This document shows, piece by piece, positions 51,700 through 61,548 of a stretch of 64,000 nt of DNA. This stretch comes from Labilithrix sp. (lineage in GTDB: Bacteria > Myxococcota_A > Polyangia > Polyangiales > Polyangiaceae). The stretch's first letter is position 1. The number at the start of each line of letters is the position of its first letter. The notes beneath the pieces are model-generated. The model was not told the DNA's origin, made no database searches, and worked only from the letters and a program-made list of their open reading frames with translations. The position numbers were made by a program, and so were the translations under genes. The stretch is from the NCBI GenBank assembly GCA_019637105.1, contig JAHBWF010000006.1, positions 1 to 64,000 of the forward strand, read 5' to 3'.

Positions 51700-53289
51700 A
51701 TGGACGGGGCGCCGAGCGACACGGAGGTCCTGGTCGTCGGCGGGGGGATCAACGGGCTCGTCTGTGCGCTCCTGCTCGCGCGGTCGGGCTTGTCCGTCCA
51801 CGTCGTGGAGGACAAGCCCGCCGTCGGCGGGACGCACCGGACCGAGTTCCCGTTCGCGCGGGCGCCGCGCCTGGCGGCGTTCACCGGCGCGCACCGCGTC
51901 GGCTTCGTCCCGAGGGCGCTCGTCGAGGCGCTCGCGATCGAGCTGCCGCTCGCGCCGCGCGATCCTTCGGTCTTCGTCCCGACGAGGACGCCCGGCCGCT
52001 ACCTCCTCGCCGGAGCGGGCGACCACGCGCTCGCGCGCGCGGCGGGAGGCCTCGTCTCCGAGCGGGACCGGAGCGCGCTCGGCGCGATGTTCGGCGAGCT
52101 CGACGCCCTCGTCAGCGATCTCGAGGCTGCGTGGGTGGCCGGGCCGATGGCCGTCGAGGACGTCGCAGCGCGCTGGGTGCGGCCCGCGCTCCGCGAGGCG
52201 TTCGTCGGGCTGTGCCGCGGCAGCTTCGCGGCGTACGCGGCCCGCTTCGGCATCCCGTGCGGCCTCGTGAAGGCCGCGCTCGCCGCCGACGCGCTCGCCG
52301 GGTCGTTCGCCTCCTGGGACACGCCCGGGAGCGGCGCGCCGCTGCTCGTTCGCCACGCCGCGCGCGCCCGAGCCGGCGGCGGCGACGCGGTGGCGGCCGG
52401 CGGGCTCGGCGCGCTCGCGCGAGCGCTGGCCGATCAGGCGGAGCTCGCCGGCGCGTCGCTCGTCACCGGCGCGGCGGTCACGCAGATCGTGGTCGAAGGC
52501 AACGCGGTCGCGGGCGTCGTCCTCGCCGACGGGCGCTTCGTCAGAGCCGGCGCGGTCGTCGCCGGGGCCGATCCCTGGCGGCTCCGCGCGCTCGTCGGCG
52601 CCGATCGGTTCCCTGCAGAGTACAGCCGTCGCGTCGACGCGCTCGCGCGGCCGGGCGGCGTCGCCAAGCTGAGCGTCGCCTTCGCCGAGCTCCCGCGCTT
52701 CGCCTGCCTGCCGGACGCCGGCGGCCAGCATCGCGCGACGACGTTCCTCCTCCCCGGCGGCGAGGACGACGCGGTGCGCGCCCTCGGGCGGGCGTTCGCC
52801 GACGCGAGCGCCGGCCGGCTCCCCGGCGCGCCGCCGCTCGAGTGCGTGTTCCCGACGGCCGCCGACGAGGGGCTGCGCGATCCCGACGGCCGCCACAGCG
52901 CCTCCATCCTCGTGCCGTGGGCCCCGTACGATCTCGCCGGCGCGACGTGGTCGGGAGAGGAGGACCGGTTCACGAGCGCGGTGCTCGACGTGCTGGAAAG
53001 CTTCGCGCCCGGCGCGCGCGCGCTGGTGGTCGACGCGGTCCTCCACCACCCGAAGAAGCTCGAGACGCATTTCGGGGTCACGCGCGGCCACCTCGGTCAG
53101 ATCGACGACACGCTCGTCTTCGGCGATCGCCTCGCGCCGGCGACGCCGATCGGCGGCCTCTACACGTGCGGTCGCGCCGCCGGGCCGGCGGGCGGCGTGC
53201 TCGGCGTCGCCGGGCTCAACGCCTCGCGGAGGGTCCTCGCCGACCTCGAGCTCGCGCTCGAGCGCACCGAGGTCGGCCTCCGCGTCTGA
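51700..53289 (+). CDS. FAD-dependent oxidoreductase of the phytoene desaturase (CrtI) type
   Basis: 529 residues. N-terminal dinucleotide-binding site [29 protein letters not shown] (GxGxxG, about residues 9-37) followed by [10 protein letters not shown]. The C-terminal FAD contact [26 protein letters not shown] is typical of the CrtI/PYROXD2 superfamily. About the standard length. No other carotenoid gene is nearby, so a pigment role is not established; it may act on another polyunsaturated or isoprenoid substrate. It diverges from ndk across 81 bases. Confidence 0.85.
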   Translation: MDGAPSDTEVLVVGGGINGLVCALLLARSGLSVHVVEDKPAVGGTHRTEFPFARAPRLAAFTGAHRVGFVPRALVEALAIELPLAPRDPSVFVPTRTPGRYLLAGAGDHALARAAGGLVSERDRSALGAMFGELDALVSDLEAAWVAGPMAVEDVAARWVRPALREAFVGLCRGSFAAYAARFGIPCGLVKAALAADALAGSFASWDTPGSGAPLLVRHAARARAGGGDAVAAGGLGALARALADQAELAGASLVTGAAVTQIVVEGNAVAGVVLADGRFVRAGAVVAGADPWRLRALVGADRFPAEYSRRVDALARPGGVAKLSVAFAELPRFACLPDAGGQHRATTFLLPGGEDDAVRALGRAFADASAGRLPGAPPLECVFPTAADEGLRDPDGRHSASILVPWAPYDLAGATWSGEEDRFTSAVLDVLESFAPGARALVVDAVLHHPKKLETHFGVTRGHLGQIDDTLVFGDRLAPATPIGGLYTCGRAAGPAGGVLGVAGLNASRRVLADLELALERTEVGLRV

Positions 53290-53303
53290 CGACCGGCGCC
53301 GCC

Positions 53304-53516
53304 TCAGCGGCTGGCGACGGCCCACACGGTCGCGACGAACAAGACCGCGAGGAGCGCCGCGACGAGCACGACGAGCACCCCTCGGCGGAGCGCCTCCGCG
53401 GAGGTGACGTTCCGCGTCGGATCGTTGTCGGAGACCGGCGGCTTCGGCGGCGGCATCGAGCGGATCGCCTGCGGGTCGGCTGCCGTCGAGGTGTTGTCTT
53501 CGTGCGTGAGCTCCAT
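53304..53516 (-). CDS. Small single-span membrane protein
   Basis: 70 residues from an ATG with AGGAGG 4 bases upstream, one of the best ribosome-binding sites in the window. A polar N-terminal 40 residues ([26 protein letters not shown]) precede a C-terminal membrane helix ([23 protein letters not shown]). It is tail-anchored in layout. No family recognised. It ends 14 bases from the oxidoreductase stop on the other strand. Confidence 0.75.
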   Translation of the reverse strand: MELTHEDNTSTAADPQAIRSMPPPKPPVSDNDPTRNVTSAEALRRGVLVVLVAALLAVLFVATVWAVASR

Positions 53517-53575
53517 CGGTCCTCCTCGTGCGGCTGTAGGAGCAAGGCTCGAACCAGGTTCTCCGTCCGCGTCGC

Positions 53576-53735
53576 GCTCGCGCTCACGCCCGCTTCGCGC
53601 TCGCGCTCACGCCCGCTTCGCGCTCGCGCCACGCCCGCTCGAGTCGCCTACGGCCGCGCTCGCGCTCGCGCTCGCGCTCACGCCCGCTTCGCGCTCGCGC
53701 CACGCCCGCTCGAGTCGCCTACGGCCGCGCTCGCG
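53576..53735. repeat. 71-base-period GC repeat
   Basis: CACGCCCGCTCGAGTCGCCTACGGCCGCGCTCGCG occurs at 53630 and again at 53701 (period 71), preceded by several CACGCCCGCTTCGCGCTCGCG copies. The period is not a multiple of three. It fills most of the 256-base gap before the lipoprotein gene at 53773. Confidence 0.75.
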
Positions 53736-53772
53736 GTAGCTACGGTCGTGCTCGCGGGAGTAAAGTCGGAGG

Positions 53773-54405
53773 ATGCGGTCGGCCCTCGCGCTCTCGACGC
53801 TCCTCGCGCTCTCCGCGCTCCTCGCGCTCTCGGCCTGCTCGCGCCGCGCCCCCGGGGACGCCGCGGGCCCCGGCGCTCACGACGCCGCGACGGCGGGGCC
53901 GGTCGACGCCGCGCGCTCCGCCAGCGTGGAGGGCGACGCCGCCGGCCCCCCGCCGCTCCTCACGCCTCCCGCGGCGGCGCCGGCGGGGACCGCGCGGCTC
54001 GTCCTCCAGCACGTCGAGGCGGTGTGCACGGCCGGCGTCGCCGCCAACGGCAAGGGTCACTTCACCGTCGGCGTGGATCTCTTGCTCGAGACGTCGGACG
54101 ACAGCGGCGCGAAGCCGACCCGCGAGCACGTCTTCTGCCCCGAGCGACACGCCGACGGCGGCCCCGCGACGGCGCGCCTCGGCATCTGGCGCAACTGCCG
54201 GCGGGACGCGGCGTGCACGGTGGTGAGCCCGGACGCGAGCGACGGCCCCGTCGAGGTCGTGTGCGGCAAGGATCACGTCGTCCTCGACGCGGCGTCCGGG
54301 CGGACGATCCTCCGCGGGCCGTTCGGCGAGCGCGTGATCGCGCCCGCGCCGATGAAGATCGCGCCGCCGAAGCGCGAGCGCCGGGACGCCGCCGTCGACT
54401 GCTGA
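53773..54405 (+). CDS. Putative lipoprotein, unknown function
   Basis: 210 residues from an ATG preceded by GGAGG. Signal peptide with lipobox LSACS, an Ala/Gly/Asp linker (HDAATAGPVDAARSASVEGDAAG), then a compact Cys-containing domain (VLQHVEAVCTAGVAANGKGHFTVGVDLLLE ... VFCPERHADGG ... WRNCRRDAACTVVSPDASDG ... VCGKDHVVL). Not recognised. Confidence 0.75.
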   Translation: MRSALALSTLLALSALLALSACSRRAPGDAAGPGAHDAATAGPVDAARSASVEGDAAGPPPLLTPPAAAPAGTARLVLQHVEAVCTAGVAANGKGHFTVGVDLLLETSDDSGAKPTREHVFCPERHADGGPATARLGIWRNCRRDAACTVVSPDASDGPVEVVCGKDHVVLDAASGRTILRGPFGERVIAPAPMKIAPPKRERRDAAVDC

Positions 54406-54446
54406 GCGGCGCGGCCTCGACCCAGGCCCCTCACCCCGGGCCTCGC

Positions 54447-54503
54447 CCCGCGGGCCCCCCGCCCGCGGGTCCTCCCCACCCGTGGACGCCCGCCGCGGGT
54501 GGG
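54447..54503. terminator. Two GC hairpins between convergent genes
   Basis: First: CCCGCGGGC (54447-54455), loop CCCCC, GCCCGCGGG (54461-54469). Second: CCCACCCG (54475-54482) and CGGGTGGG (54496-54503) with a 13-base loop. They lie between the lipoprotein gene (plus) and sucD (minus). No T tracts. Confidence 0.5.
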
Positions 54504-54513
54504 TCGGGACGCG

Positions 54514-55445
54514 TCAGCCCATCATCGCCTTGAGCGTGCTCGCCATGTCGCTCGGCGTCGGCGCGACCTTCGCGCCGGCCGCCTCGAGCGCGGCGATCTT
54601 CGCGGCCGCCGTGCCCTTGCCGCCCGAGATGATCGCGCCCGCGTGCCCCATGCGCTTGCCGGGCGGAGCCGTCGTTCCGGCGATGAACGCCGCGACGGGC
54701 TTCGTCATCTTCGCCTTGATGAACTCGGCGCCGCGCTCCTCGGCGCCGCCGCCGATCTCCCCGATCATGATGACGCCGTGCGTGTCGGGATCGGCCTGGA
54801 AGAGCTCGAGCACGTCGACGAAGTCCATGCCGTTGACCGGATCGCCACCGATGCCGACGCACGTCGACTGGCCGATGCCGAGCGCGGTGAGCTGACCGAC
54901 GGCCTCGTAGGTGAGCGTGCCGGAGCGCGACACGACGCCGATGTTGCCCTTCTTGTGGATGTGGCCCGGCATGATGCCGATCTTGCACTCGCCGGGCGTG
55001 ATGACGCCGGGGCAGTTCGGACCGACGAGGCGCGGGACGCGCGTGCCCTTCGCGCGGGCCTCGGCCTGCGACGCCTCGAGCACGCGCCGCACGCCGAGCA
55101 TGTCGACGACGGGGATGCCCTCCGTGATGCAGATGACGAGCTCGACGCCGGCGTCGAACGCCTCGAGAATCGCGTCCGCGGCGCCGGGGGGCGGGACGAA
55201 GATGACCGAGGCGTTGGCGCCGGTCGCCTTCACGGCCTGGCTGACGGTGTCGAAGACGGGGACCGACTTGTCCTGTCCCCCCGAAGACGCGGGGCCCTTC
55301 CCTTCGAACTTCTCGCCGCCGCGCGTCGGCGTGACGCCGCCGACGACGTTCGTGCCGTACTCGATCATCTGCTTCGCGTGGAACGAGCCCGCGCCGCCGG
55401 TGATCCCCTGGACGATAAGCTTCGTGTCTTTTCCGACGAGGATGC

Positions 55446-55449
<4 letters not shown>
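54514..55449 (-). CDS. sucD: Succinate--CoA ligase, alpha subunit
   Basis: 311 residues from a GTG that overlaps the sucC stop (GTGA). The CoA-binding Rossmann domain ([29 protein letters not shown]) and the ligase domain are present, with the phosphorylated His in [13 protein letters not shown] (about residue 264). With SucC it makes ATP or GTP from succinyl-CoA in the TCA cycle. A short insertion ([19 protein letters not shown]) after position 50 lengthens it slightly. Confidence 0.96.
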
Positions 55450-56657
<1,208 letters not shown>

Positions 56658-56773
56658 GCGGACCTCGAATGGTGATGGGGCCCCACGATTTCCGTGGGGA
56701 CGGACAAGCGGGTCGCGACGCTACCACATATCGTCCGCGCGGCGTCACGCCGCCGAGCGTGTTCGTGCACGGA

Positions 56774-57676
56774 TCACTGCACGGTCGCTGCTGCAGAGCC
56801 TCGCACGGCCGCCGACGCGGACGGGTTCTTCGCCGCGGCGGTGACGGTGACCCCGCCGGAGGCGACGGCGGTGGCGAGCCCGGCGTCGTCGATGGTGAGC
56901 AGCGCGTCGTCGCTGCTGGTCCAGATCACCTCGTTCGTGACGTCCCGGGTCGTGCCGTCGCCGAAGACGCCGCGCGCCTTGAACTGAGCCTTCTCCCCGA
57001 GGGTGATCGTGATCGGGTTCGGCGTGACCACGATGGCGGAGAGCTCCGCGGGCTCGCCGCTGACGAAGACGATCGTGCGCCCCTGCACGAGCGTCGCCGC
57101 GTCGGTCGCGGTGATGGTCGTCTCGCCCGAGGCGATCGCCGTCACGACGCCGACGTCGGGCGGCGTGAGGCCGACGGTCGCCGCGGCCGCGTTCGAGGAC
57201 GCCCAGAGCACCTGACCGGTGACGTCGCGGCTCGTGCCGTCGTTCATCCGCGCGTTCGCGGTGAGCTTCACGCTCGCGCCGGGGCGGAGGACGACGGCCG
57301 GCGACGGCACGACGTCGATCGACTCGATCCGCGGGAGCGCCACGGTGAGCGTGGCGGTCCCCGTCGCGTCGTTCGCGCGGTCGGTCACGCGGAGCACGAC
57401 GGACCCCGGCTCGCTGCCCGCCGTGACGACGCCGGTGCTCGAGACCGTCGCGATGTTCCGGTTCGACGACGAGTAGGTCACGCGCTCCGTCACGTGCTCG
57501 ACGGGCCCGCCCGCGAAGCGCCTCGTCACCGCGAGCTGCACCGTCTGCCCGCTCACCAGCGTGAGGGTCCCCGGCGTCACGTCGATCGCCGGCTTCTGCG
57601 GCTCCGCGCAGCCCCCGAGCAGGAGCCCGATCACGACGGAGAGGACCACCACGACGAGTTGGAAGGAGCGCCTCAT
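56774..57676 (-). CDS. Lipoprotein with three bacterial Ig-like (Big_2) domains
   Basis: 300 residues from the ATG with GAGGTC upstream. Signal peptide with lipobox LGGCAE, then three Ig-like repeats of about 85-90 residues. Each begins with a V-x-P-x-x-x-L/I-x-x-G-x-x-x-x-F/L pattern and contains V-x-W/Y-x-S-S-x-x-x-x-A-T-V or similar ([48 protein letters not shown]). Such lipoproteins act as adhesins or structural surface proteins. No enzyme domain. Confidence 0.88.
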   Translation of the reverse strand: MRRSFQLVVVVLSVVIGLLLGGCAEPQKPAIDVTPGTLTLVSGQTVQLAVTRRFAGGPVEHVTERVTYSSSNRNIATVSSTGVVTAGSEPGSVVLRVTDRANDATGTATLTVALPRIESIDVVPSPAVVLRPGASVKLTANARMNDGTSRDVTGQVLWASSNAAAATVGLTPPDVGVVTAIASGETTITATDAATLVQGRTIVFVSGEPAELSAIVVTPNPITITLGEKAQFKARGVFGDGTTRDVTNEVIWTSSDDALLTIDDAGLATAVASGGVTVTAAAKNPSASAAVRGSAAATVQ

Positions 57677-58190
57677 GATCGACCTCGACGCTACCACAAC
57701 GCCCGGCCACGCGACCCCGGGCCCCGTCTGCCCACGTCTCGGTAGTCTCTTCGCGGATACGCTTCGTCTCTCTGGCGGCGCGCGACGCCGGAGAGACCGT
57801 CTCGATACGCTAGGTGCGGGGACGCACGAGCCGGGACAACGTACCGATCACGTGGTTGAACCGAGCCTCGAGCGACGGCGACGGCGCGTCCACGTAGCCC
57901 CACGCCGCGGCGATGACGAGGGCGGTCCATGACTCCCGCGCCGAGCCAAACGCCACCGAGTAGTGCATCGTCCGCCGCCCCCCGATTTGGCCGCTCCCCT
58001 CCGCGGTGTTCAACGCGACGCTCCAAGAAGCCGAGCGAGCCTCTCCCTTGCGCGATCTGCCCTCTCTACTCGCGTGCGCCCCCTCCCTCGCCCTCTTCAG
58101 GCGCGCCCGCGCGCCCTCACCCCCCGCACCCCCGCTCCCACTTTCTCACGCGCGCGCTCTTCCTTGCTCCCCGATCGCGCTCATCCGCGC
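57677..58190. other. 514-base intergenic region with a decayed gene
   Basis: Between two minus-strand genes. It holds a remnant of a four-helix-bundle gene (separate entry). The 110 bases 58060-58170 are pyrimidine-rich on the plus strand (CCCTCCCTCGCCCTCTTC and similar) and occupy the place where the 5' end of that gene would be. No other gene seen. Confidence 0.55.
57810..58049 (-). pseudogene. Remnant of a four-helix-bundle (S23/23S rRNA intervening-sequence type) protein
   Basis: The minus-strand frame ending at 57810 reads RSASWSVALNTAEGSGQIGG, then HYSVAFGSARESWTALVIAAAWGYVDA and ends GTLSRLVRPRT. These follow the conserved core of four-helix-bundle proteins (RRAxLSVxLNIAEGxG, then xYxIAxGSAxE, and a C-terminal RLxRPR). 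The first helix is not recognisable and no ATG or GTG lies in frame upstream; the only start is a TTG inside the core. The family is usually 115-130 residues, so about half remains. It could be a short expressed fragment, but decay is likelier. Confidence 0.6.
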
Positions 58191-59135
58191 TCAGCGCGCG
58201 TGCTCGAGGAAGAACGCGAACATCGACGCGTGGAGCCCCGGCCAACGGCCGTGTCCGCCTTCGCCCTCGCAGTACCGGACCTCGGCGCCGTCCGCGCAGT
58301 CTCGGTGCGCGACGCAGCCGTCGGCCAGGCCCTCGCCCTCGCCGCACGCGTTGCAGGAGACCCACCAGTCGCGCGCCGCCTGCCCGTATCCCGGGAATAC
58401 GGCGTCGCCGCGGTTGTGCATGACCATGACGGGCATCGGCGGCGCGAGGCAGCTCGCCTTCGCCAGCGTGGCCCGCGACGCGCCGGCGGCGAACGGCGCC
58501 ACGGCGGCCGGCTCCGGCGTCATGTAGCGGTTGAGGAGGATCGTGTAGATGAGGCCGCCGCCGTCGGAGCTGCCCGTGAGGTAGACGCGCCCGCGGTCGA
58601 TGCACCATCGCGCCGCGATCCGGTCCGGGATCGTCGCGGCGTCCTTCGCGCCGGCGACGTTCGCGGGGCTCACGGTGTCGACGTACGCGACCACGAAGCC
58701 CGCCGCGAGGGCGTCGGGCGTCAGCTTCGTCGACGCCTCGACGGATTCCGCCGTCCCTCCGGACGGCGCGAACGCCACGATCAACGGCGACCCGACGAGC
58801 GGATCGTAGCCGCCGGGCGTGCGGACGGTGAAGTGACGTCCGGCGGCGCTCGTGAGGTCCTCGCTCGCGCCGGAGGCCCCCGCCCGGCTCCCGGCTTCGC
58901 AGCGCGCGATCGACGCGTCGCTCGCCGGCGCGCCGGCGTCGCGCGCTCCCGCCTCGCTCGGCGCGGCGGCCTCGAGGCTCACGCCCGCGTCGGGCGGCGT
59001 CTCCGCGGTGGAGCCCTCGGTCGAGGAGCAGGCCACGAGCGCGACCGAGGAGCAGGCCACGAGCGCGACCGAGGAGCAGGCCACGAGCGCGACCGCGAGG
59101 AGCTTCGCGCCCCGTTCGAGCGTCGGCGGTTGCAT
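58191..59135 (-). CDS. Secreted esterase of the polyhydroxybutyrate-depolymerase/LpqC type, lipoprotein
   Basis: 314 residues. The N-terminus contains V-A-L-V-A-C-S-S three times in a row, each a usable lipobox, from a 24-base tandem repeat. A DAG-rich linker follows (PPDAGVSLEAAAPSEAGARDAG), then an alpha/beta hydrolase: SPLIVAFAPSGGTAES, the nucleophile in TGSSDGGG (G-x-S-x-G, about residue 192) and MPVMVMHNRGDAVFPGYG with the likely acid; a His near the C-terminus (GEGGHGRWPGLH) completes the triad. Cys pairs (CNACGEGEGLADGCVAHRDC) suggest disulfides. Likely releases acyl groups from polymers or polysaccharides outside the cell. Confidence 0.82.
   Translation of the reverse strand: MQPPTLERGAKLLAVALVACSSVALVACSSVALVACSSTEGSTAETPPDAGVSLEAAAPSEAGARDAGAPASDASIARCEAGSRAGASGASEDLTSAAGRHFTVRTPGGYDPLVGSPLIVAFAPSGGTAESVEASTKLTPDALAAGFVVAYVDTVSPANVAGAKDAATIPDRIAARWCIDRGRVYLTGSSDGGGLIYTILLNRYMTPEPAAVAPFAAGASRATLAKASCLAPPMPVMVMHNRGDAVFPGYGQAARDWWVSCNACGEGEGLADGCVAHRDCADGAEVRYCEGEGGHGRWPGLHASMFAFFLEHAR
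59023..59094 (-). repeat. Three exact 24-base repeats inside the esterase signal peptide
   Basis: GAGGAGCAGGCCACGAGCGC plus GACC (plus strand) is repeated without change at 59023, 59047 and 59071. Each unit codes for eight residues, V-A-L-V-A-C-S-S in register, so copy-number change keeps the frame and adds or removes one lipobox. Confidence 0.92.
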
Positions 59136-59294
59136 CGCCACGACCCTACACCCGACGAAACCTCCCACGTGTCCGCCACGACGCGATTTCAGATCGTCCT
59201 CCGGGATCGCTTTTTCCGGCAAGAGCGACGAAGCCGACGCGATACTGAAAGCTCGACGCTCGAACGATCGACGCGACGGCTCGAGGAGGGGAAG

Positions 59295-60032
59295 ATGGCG
59301 ACGTATCAACAGATCGACGGCGGCAACGGGTGCGGTTGCGGCCCCGCGTCCCTCATGGTGGCGGCGCACGAGCGCAACCACGGCGCGACGCCGCTGACGG
59401 CCGCCGAAGAGATCCAAGTCCACACCCAGTGCGCGTTCCGGGACGCGGCGGCCGTGGGAGCGCCGGTCTACGATCCGGACGAGTACAGCAGCCCGGTGCG
59501 GTTGGCGGACTACGCGGTCAATACGTACGGCTTCGCGAGCGCGCGCGTCGTGCTCTCGGGCCAATTGTTCCGGCGAATGCTCCTTCGTCGCTATCCGAAC
59601 GAGCTGGCGCTCGCCACCACGATGGGCGTCCCGGTCGACTACTGGCTCGGCTGGAGCCCTCGCTACCTCTACACGCGCAACTGGGTGCTCATGGTGGTGC
59701 TCTGCGTCGATCACACCTCGATGCTCTTCCCGAGGACCGGCGGCGCGCTCCTGGGCGGCGGCGGCGCCCTCCTCCGTGGAGCCGCCACGCTCTCGGGCGT
59801 GGGCATCGGCGCGGCGATCGGCGCGGCCGCCCTCGAGGCGGCCACCTCGCTCTTCGATCTGGCGCGCGGGCTGGGCGTGACGGGTCACCCGAACCTCAGC
59901 CTGCACACGGTCCTCTACCGCGGCGGGACCTACATGGATCCGGCCACGGGGCAGGACTACTGGTTCTTGAACAGGATGGGGGGAGACGACCGCGCCTACT
60001 GGGACACCGGCTGCTACGTGCTGCTCTCCTGA
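59295..60032 (+). CDS. Papain/C39-like fold protein of unknown function with internal Gly-rich helix
   Basis: 245 residues from an ATG with AGGAGGGG upstream. GNGCGCGPASLMVAAHERN (about residues 8-26) looks like the oxyanion-hole and nucleophile region of C39/papain-like peptidases. A later SLHTVLYRGGTYMDPATGQDYW offers a matching His and Asp/Asn in the family order (Cys ... His ... D-P-x-x-G). Between them is a Gly/Ala-rich hydrophobic stretch (GGALLGGGGALLRGAATLSGVGIGAAIGAAALEAATSLF, about 150-190), unusual for such enzymes and like a glycine-zipper helix. No signal peptide. Peptidase activity is an inference; it may be a toxin-like effector or a bacteriocin-processing relative. Confidence 0.6.
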   Translation: MATYQQIDGGNGCGCGPASLMVAAHERNHGATPLTAAEEIQVHTQCAFRDAAAVGAPVYDPDEYSSPVRLADYAVNTYGFASARVVLSGQLFRRMLLRRYPNELALATTMGVPVDYWLGWSPRYLYTRNWVLMVVLCVDHTSMLFPRTGGALLGGGGALLRGAATLSGVGIGAAIGAAALEAATSLFDLARGLGVTGHPNLSLHTVLYRGGTYMDPATGQDYWFLNRMGGDDRAYWDTGCYVLLS

Positions 60033-60138
60033 GACGGGGCCGTAGCGGCCGTCCGCACGTCGTGTCCTCGCCGGAGCGAACGCGCGCCCGCGCGAACGAG
60101 GAAGGCTTCGAGGTCGACCATCGTAGGAGCATCTGCCG

Positions 60139-61491
60139 ATGCCCGGGCACGAGGAACGCCAGCTGACACGACGATCGCTCCTCGCCGTCGTCGGGCTCGT
60201 CGGCTTGGGCGCATGCGCGCGGCGATGTCCTTCGACACGTCGGCGCCGGCAAAAAAAGACGATGTCTCCCTCCGTTCGCGACGAGGAAGCGGCGCACACC
60301 GAACCGACGCGAGAGGAGTCCTCGACGAAATCGAGGACGCCCCTCCGTGAGGCGCTCTTCACCGGCGCCGCCGCACATCCCCAAGAGCGGTGGCTGGCGA
60401 CGAGCAGCATGACGCCCCACGGAGAAGGCGAAGGGGAGGTCGTCGTCTGGGCGCTACCTTCTGGCGTCCCGATCCATGCGTGTTTCGACGAGCACGGTTT
60501 CGGCTTCGAGTCCGATCCGGACGCATTGCGCTGGGCTCCGGATGGGCGTCGACTCGCGGCCAGCGCCGGGACCAACGCGATCGCGGTGCTCGAGGATGGT
60601 CGGTTGCTCACGCTCGCCCTCCCGGACGACACGCGCGACCACCAGGTAGCCTTCTGTTGGATGGGCAGCGCCGCGCAACTCTACGCCTCCGCCCAGGGAC
60701 CTTCGGACAGGGGCAGCGGCGCGATCATCACGGTCGGCTCTCCCGAAGGCGCGTTGACCTGGACGCCAAGAGACGTGCCGCCAGCGGGGCTCAAACGGAT
60801 GACGTTCAACGCGGCGGCGGGGATCGTGGTCGGCGACGACCTTCACTTCCTCTCGGCGGTCGACGTCGGCAAGGGGAGCGTTCGCTACCACGTGTCCCTC
60901 GCAGGCGCTCTTCCGATGCCCACGATCAGCTCGACGGTCGCCTGGTCGGCCGACGGACGCCGGTTCGCGGTCGTTGCTCCCACGGGCAAGTCCCAGGCTG
61001 CGAGCGTGATCACCGTCTTCGATGGCGACGACGGGCGCGAGCTGGCGCGGGTGAGCGTCGAGGGCCACGTCGATGCCCTGGCGTGGAGTCCGTCGGTCAC
61101 GACGGACGGGCACCGTCCACTCGCCATCGTCGCGGGACCTGCGTTCGACGATCCGCGGCGCGTTCACATTTTCGTCGCCGACCGCATCGCTTCGACGATC
61201 GAGGTCGCGCTCGCGCGCCGCCCACACGCTCCCAAAGATGCCCGGTCGCTCGACTGGTCTCCACGCGGAGATCGACTCGCGTTGGTCCTGCGAGACGGAA
61301 CCATCCGAATCGTCGACGCGACCAGCGGCAGCACGGTGGGCGCGATCGATGCCATGCCCCGGCTCGTCGACGCCGGGGTGATCTGGGGACAAGGAGAATG
61401 CATCATCGGTCTGGGGGAGCGTCGCCTGACCTTCTGGACGATCCGTGGCGACCGCACCGCGCACTACAGCGTGAAGGCGACTCCGGAGTGA
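60139..61491 (+). CDS. Tat-exported WD40/beta-propeller-like lipoprotein
   Basis: 450 residues. The N-terminus L-T-R-R-S-L-L-A-V-V-G-L-V-G has the twin-arginine motif followed by lipobox LGACA, so it is probably exported folded and lipidated. A charged linker to about residue 65 is followed by propeller-like repeats with W-x-x-D-G-R-R-x-A motifs (LRWAPDGRRLAASAG, VAWSADGRRFAVVAP, LDWSPRGDRLALVL), about six to seven blades. TAGGAG lies 10 bases before the ATG. No catalytic residues seen; probably a scaffold. Confidence 0.78.
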   Translation: MPGHEERQLTRRSLLAVVGLVGLGACARRCPSTRRRRQKKTMSPSVRDEEAAHTEPTREESSTKSRTPLREALFTGAAAHPQERWLATSSMTPHGEGEGEVVVWALPSGVPIHACFDEHGFGFESDPDALRWAPDGRRLAASAGTNAIAVLEDGRLLTLALPDDTRDHQVAFCWMGSAAQLYASAQGPSDRGSGAIITVGSPEGALTWTPRDVPPAGLKRMTFNAAAGIVVGDDLHFLSAVDVGKGSVRYHVSLAGALPMPTISSTVAWSADGRRFAVVAPTGKSQAASVITVFDGDDGRELARVSVEGHVDALAWSPSVTTDGHRPLAIVAGPAFDDPRRVHIFVADRIASTIEVALARRPHAPKDARSLDWSPRGDRLALVLRDGTIRIVDATSGSTVGAIDAMPRLVDAGVIWGQGECIIGLGERRLTFWTIRGDRTAHYSVKATPE

Positions 61492-61548
61492 CGCCTATGG
61501 GGGCGGCTTTCGCGTGACCGTTGGCCTCGAGAGCGTGAGGCCGCGAGG

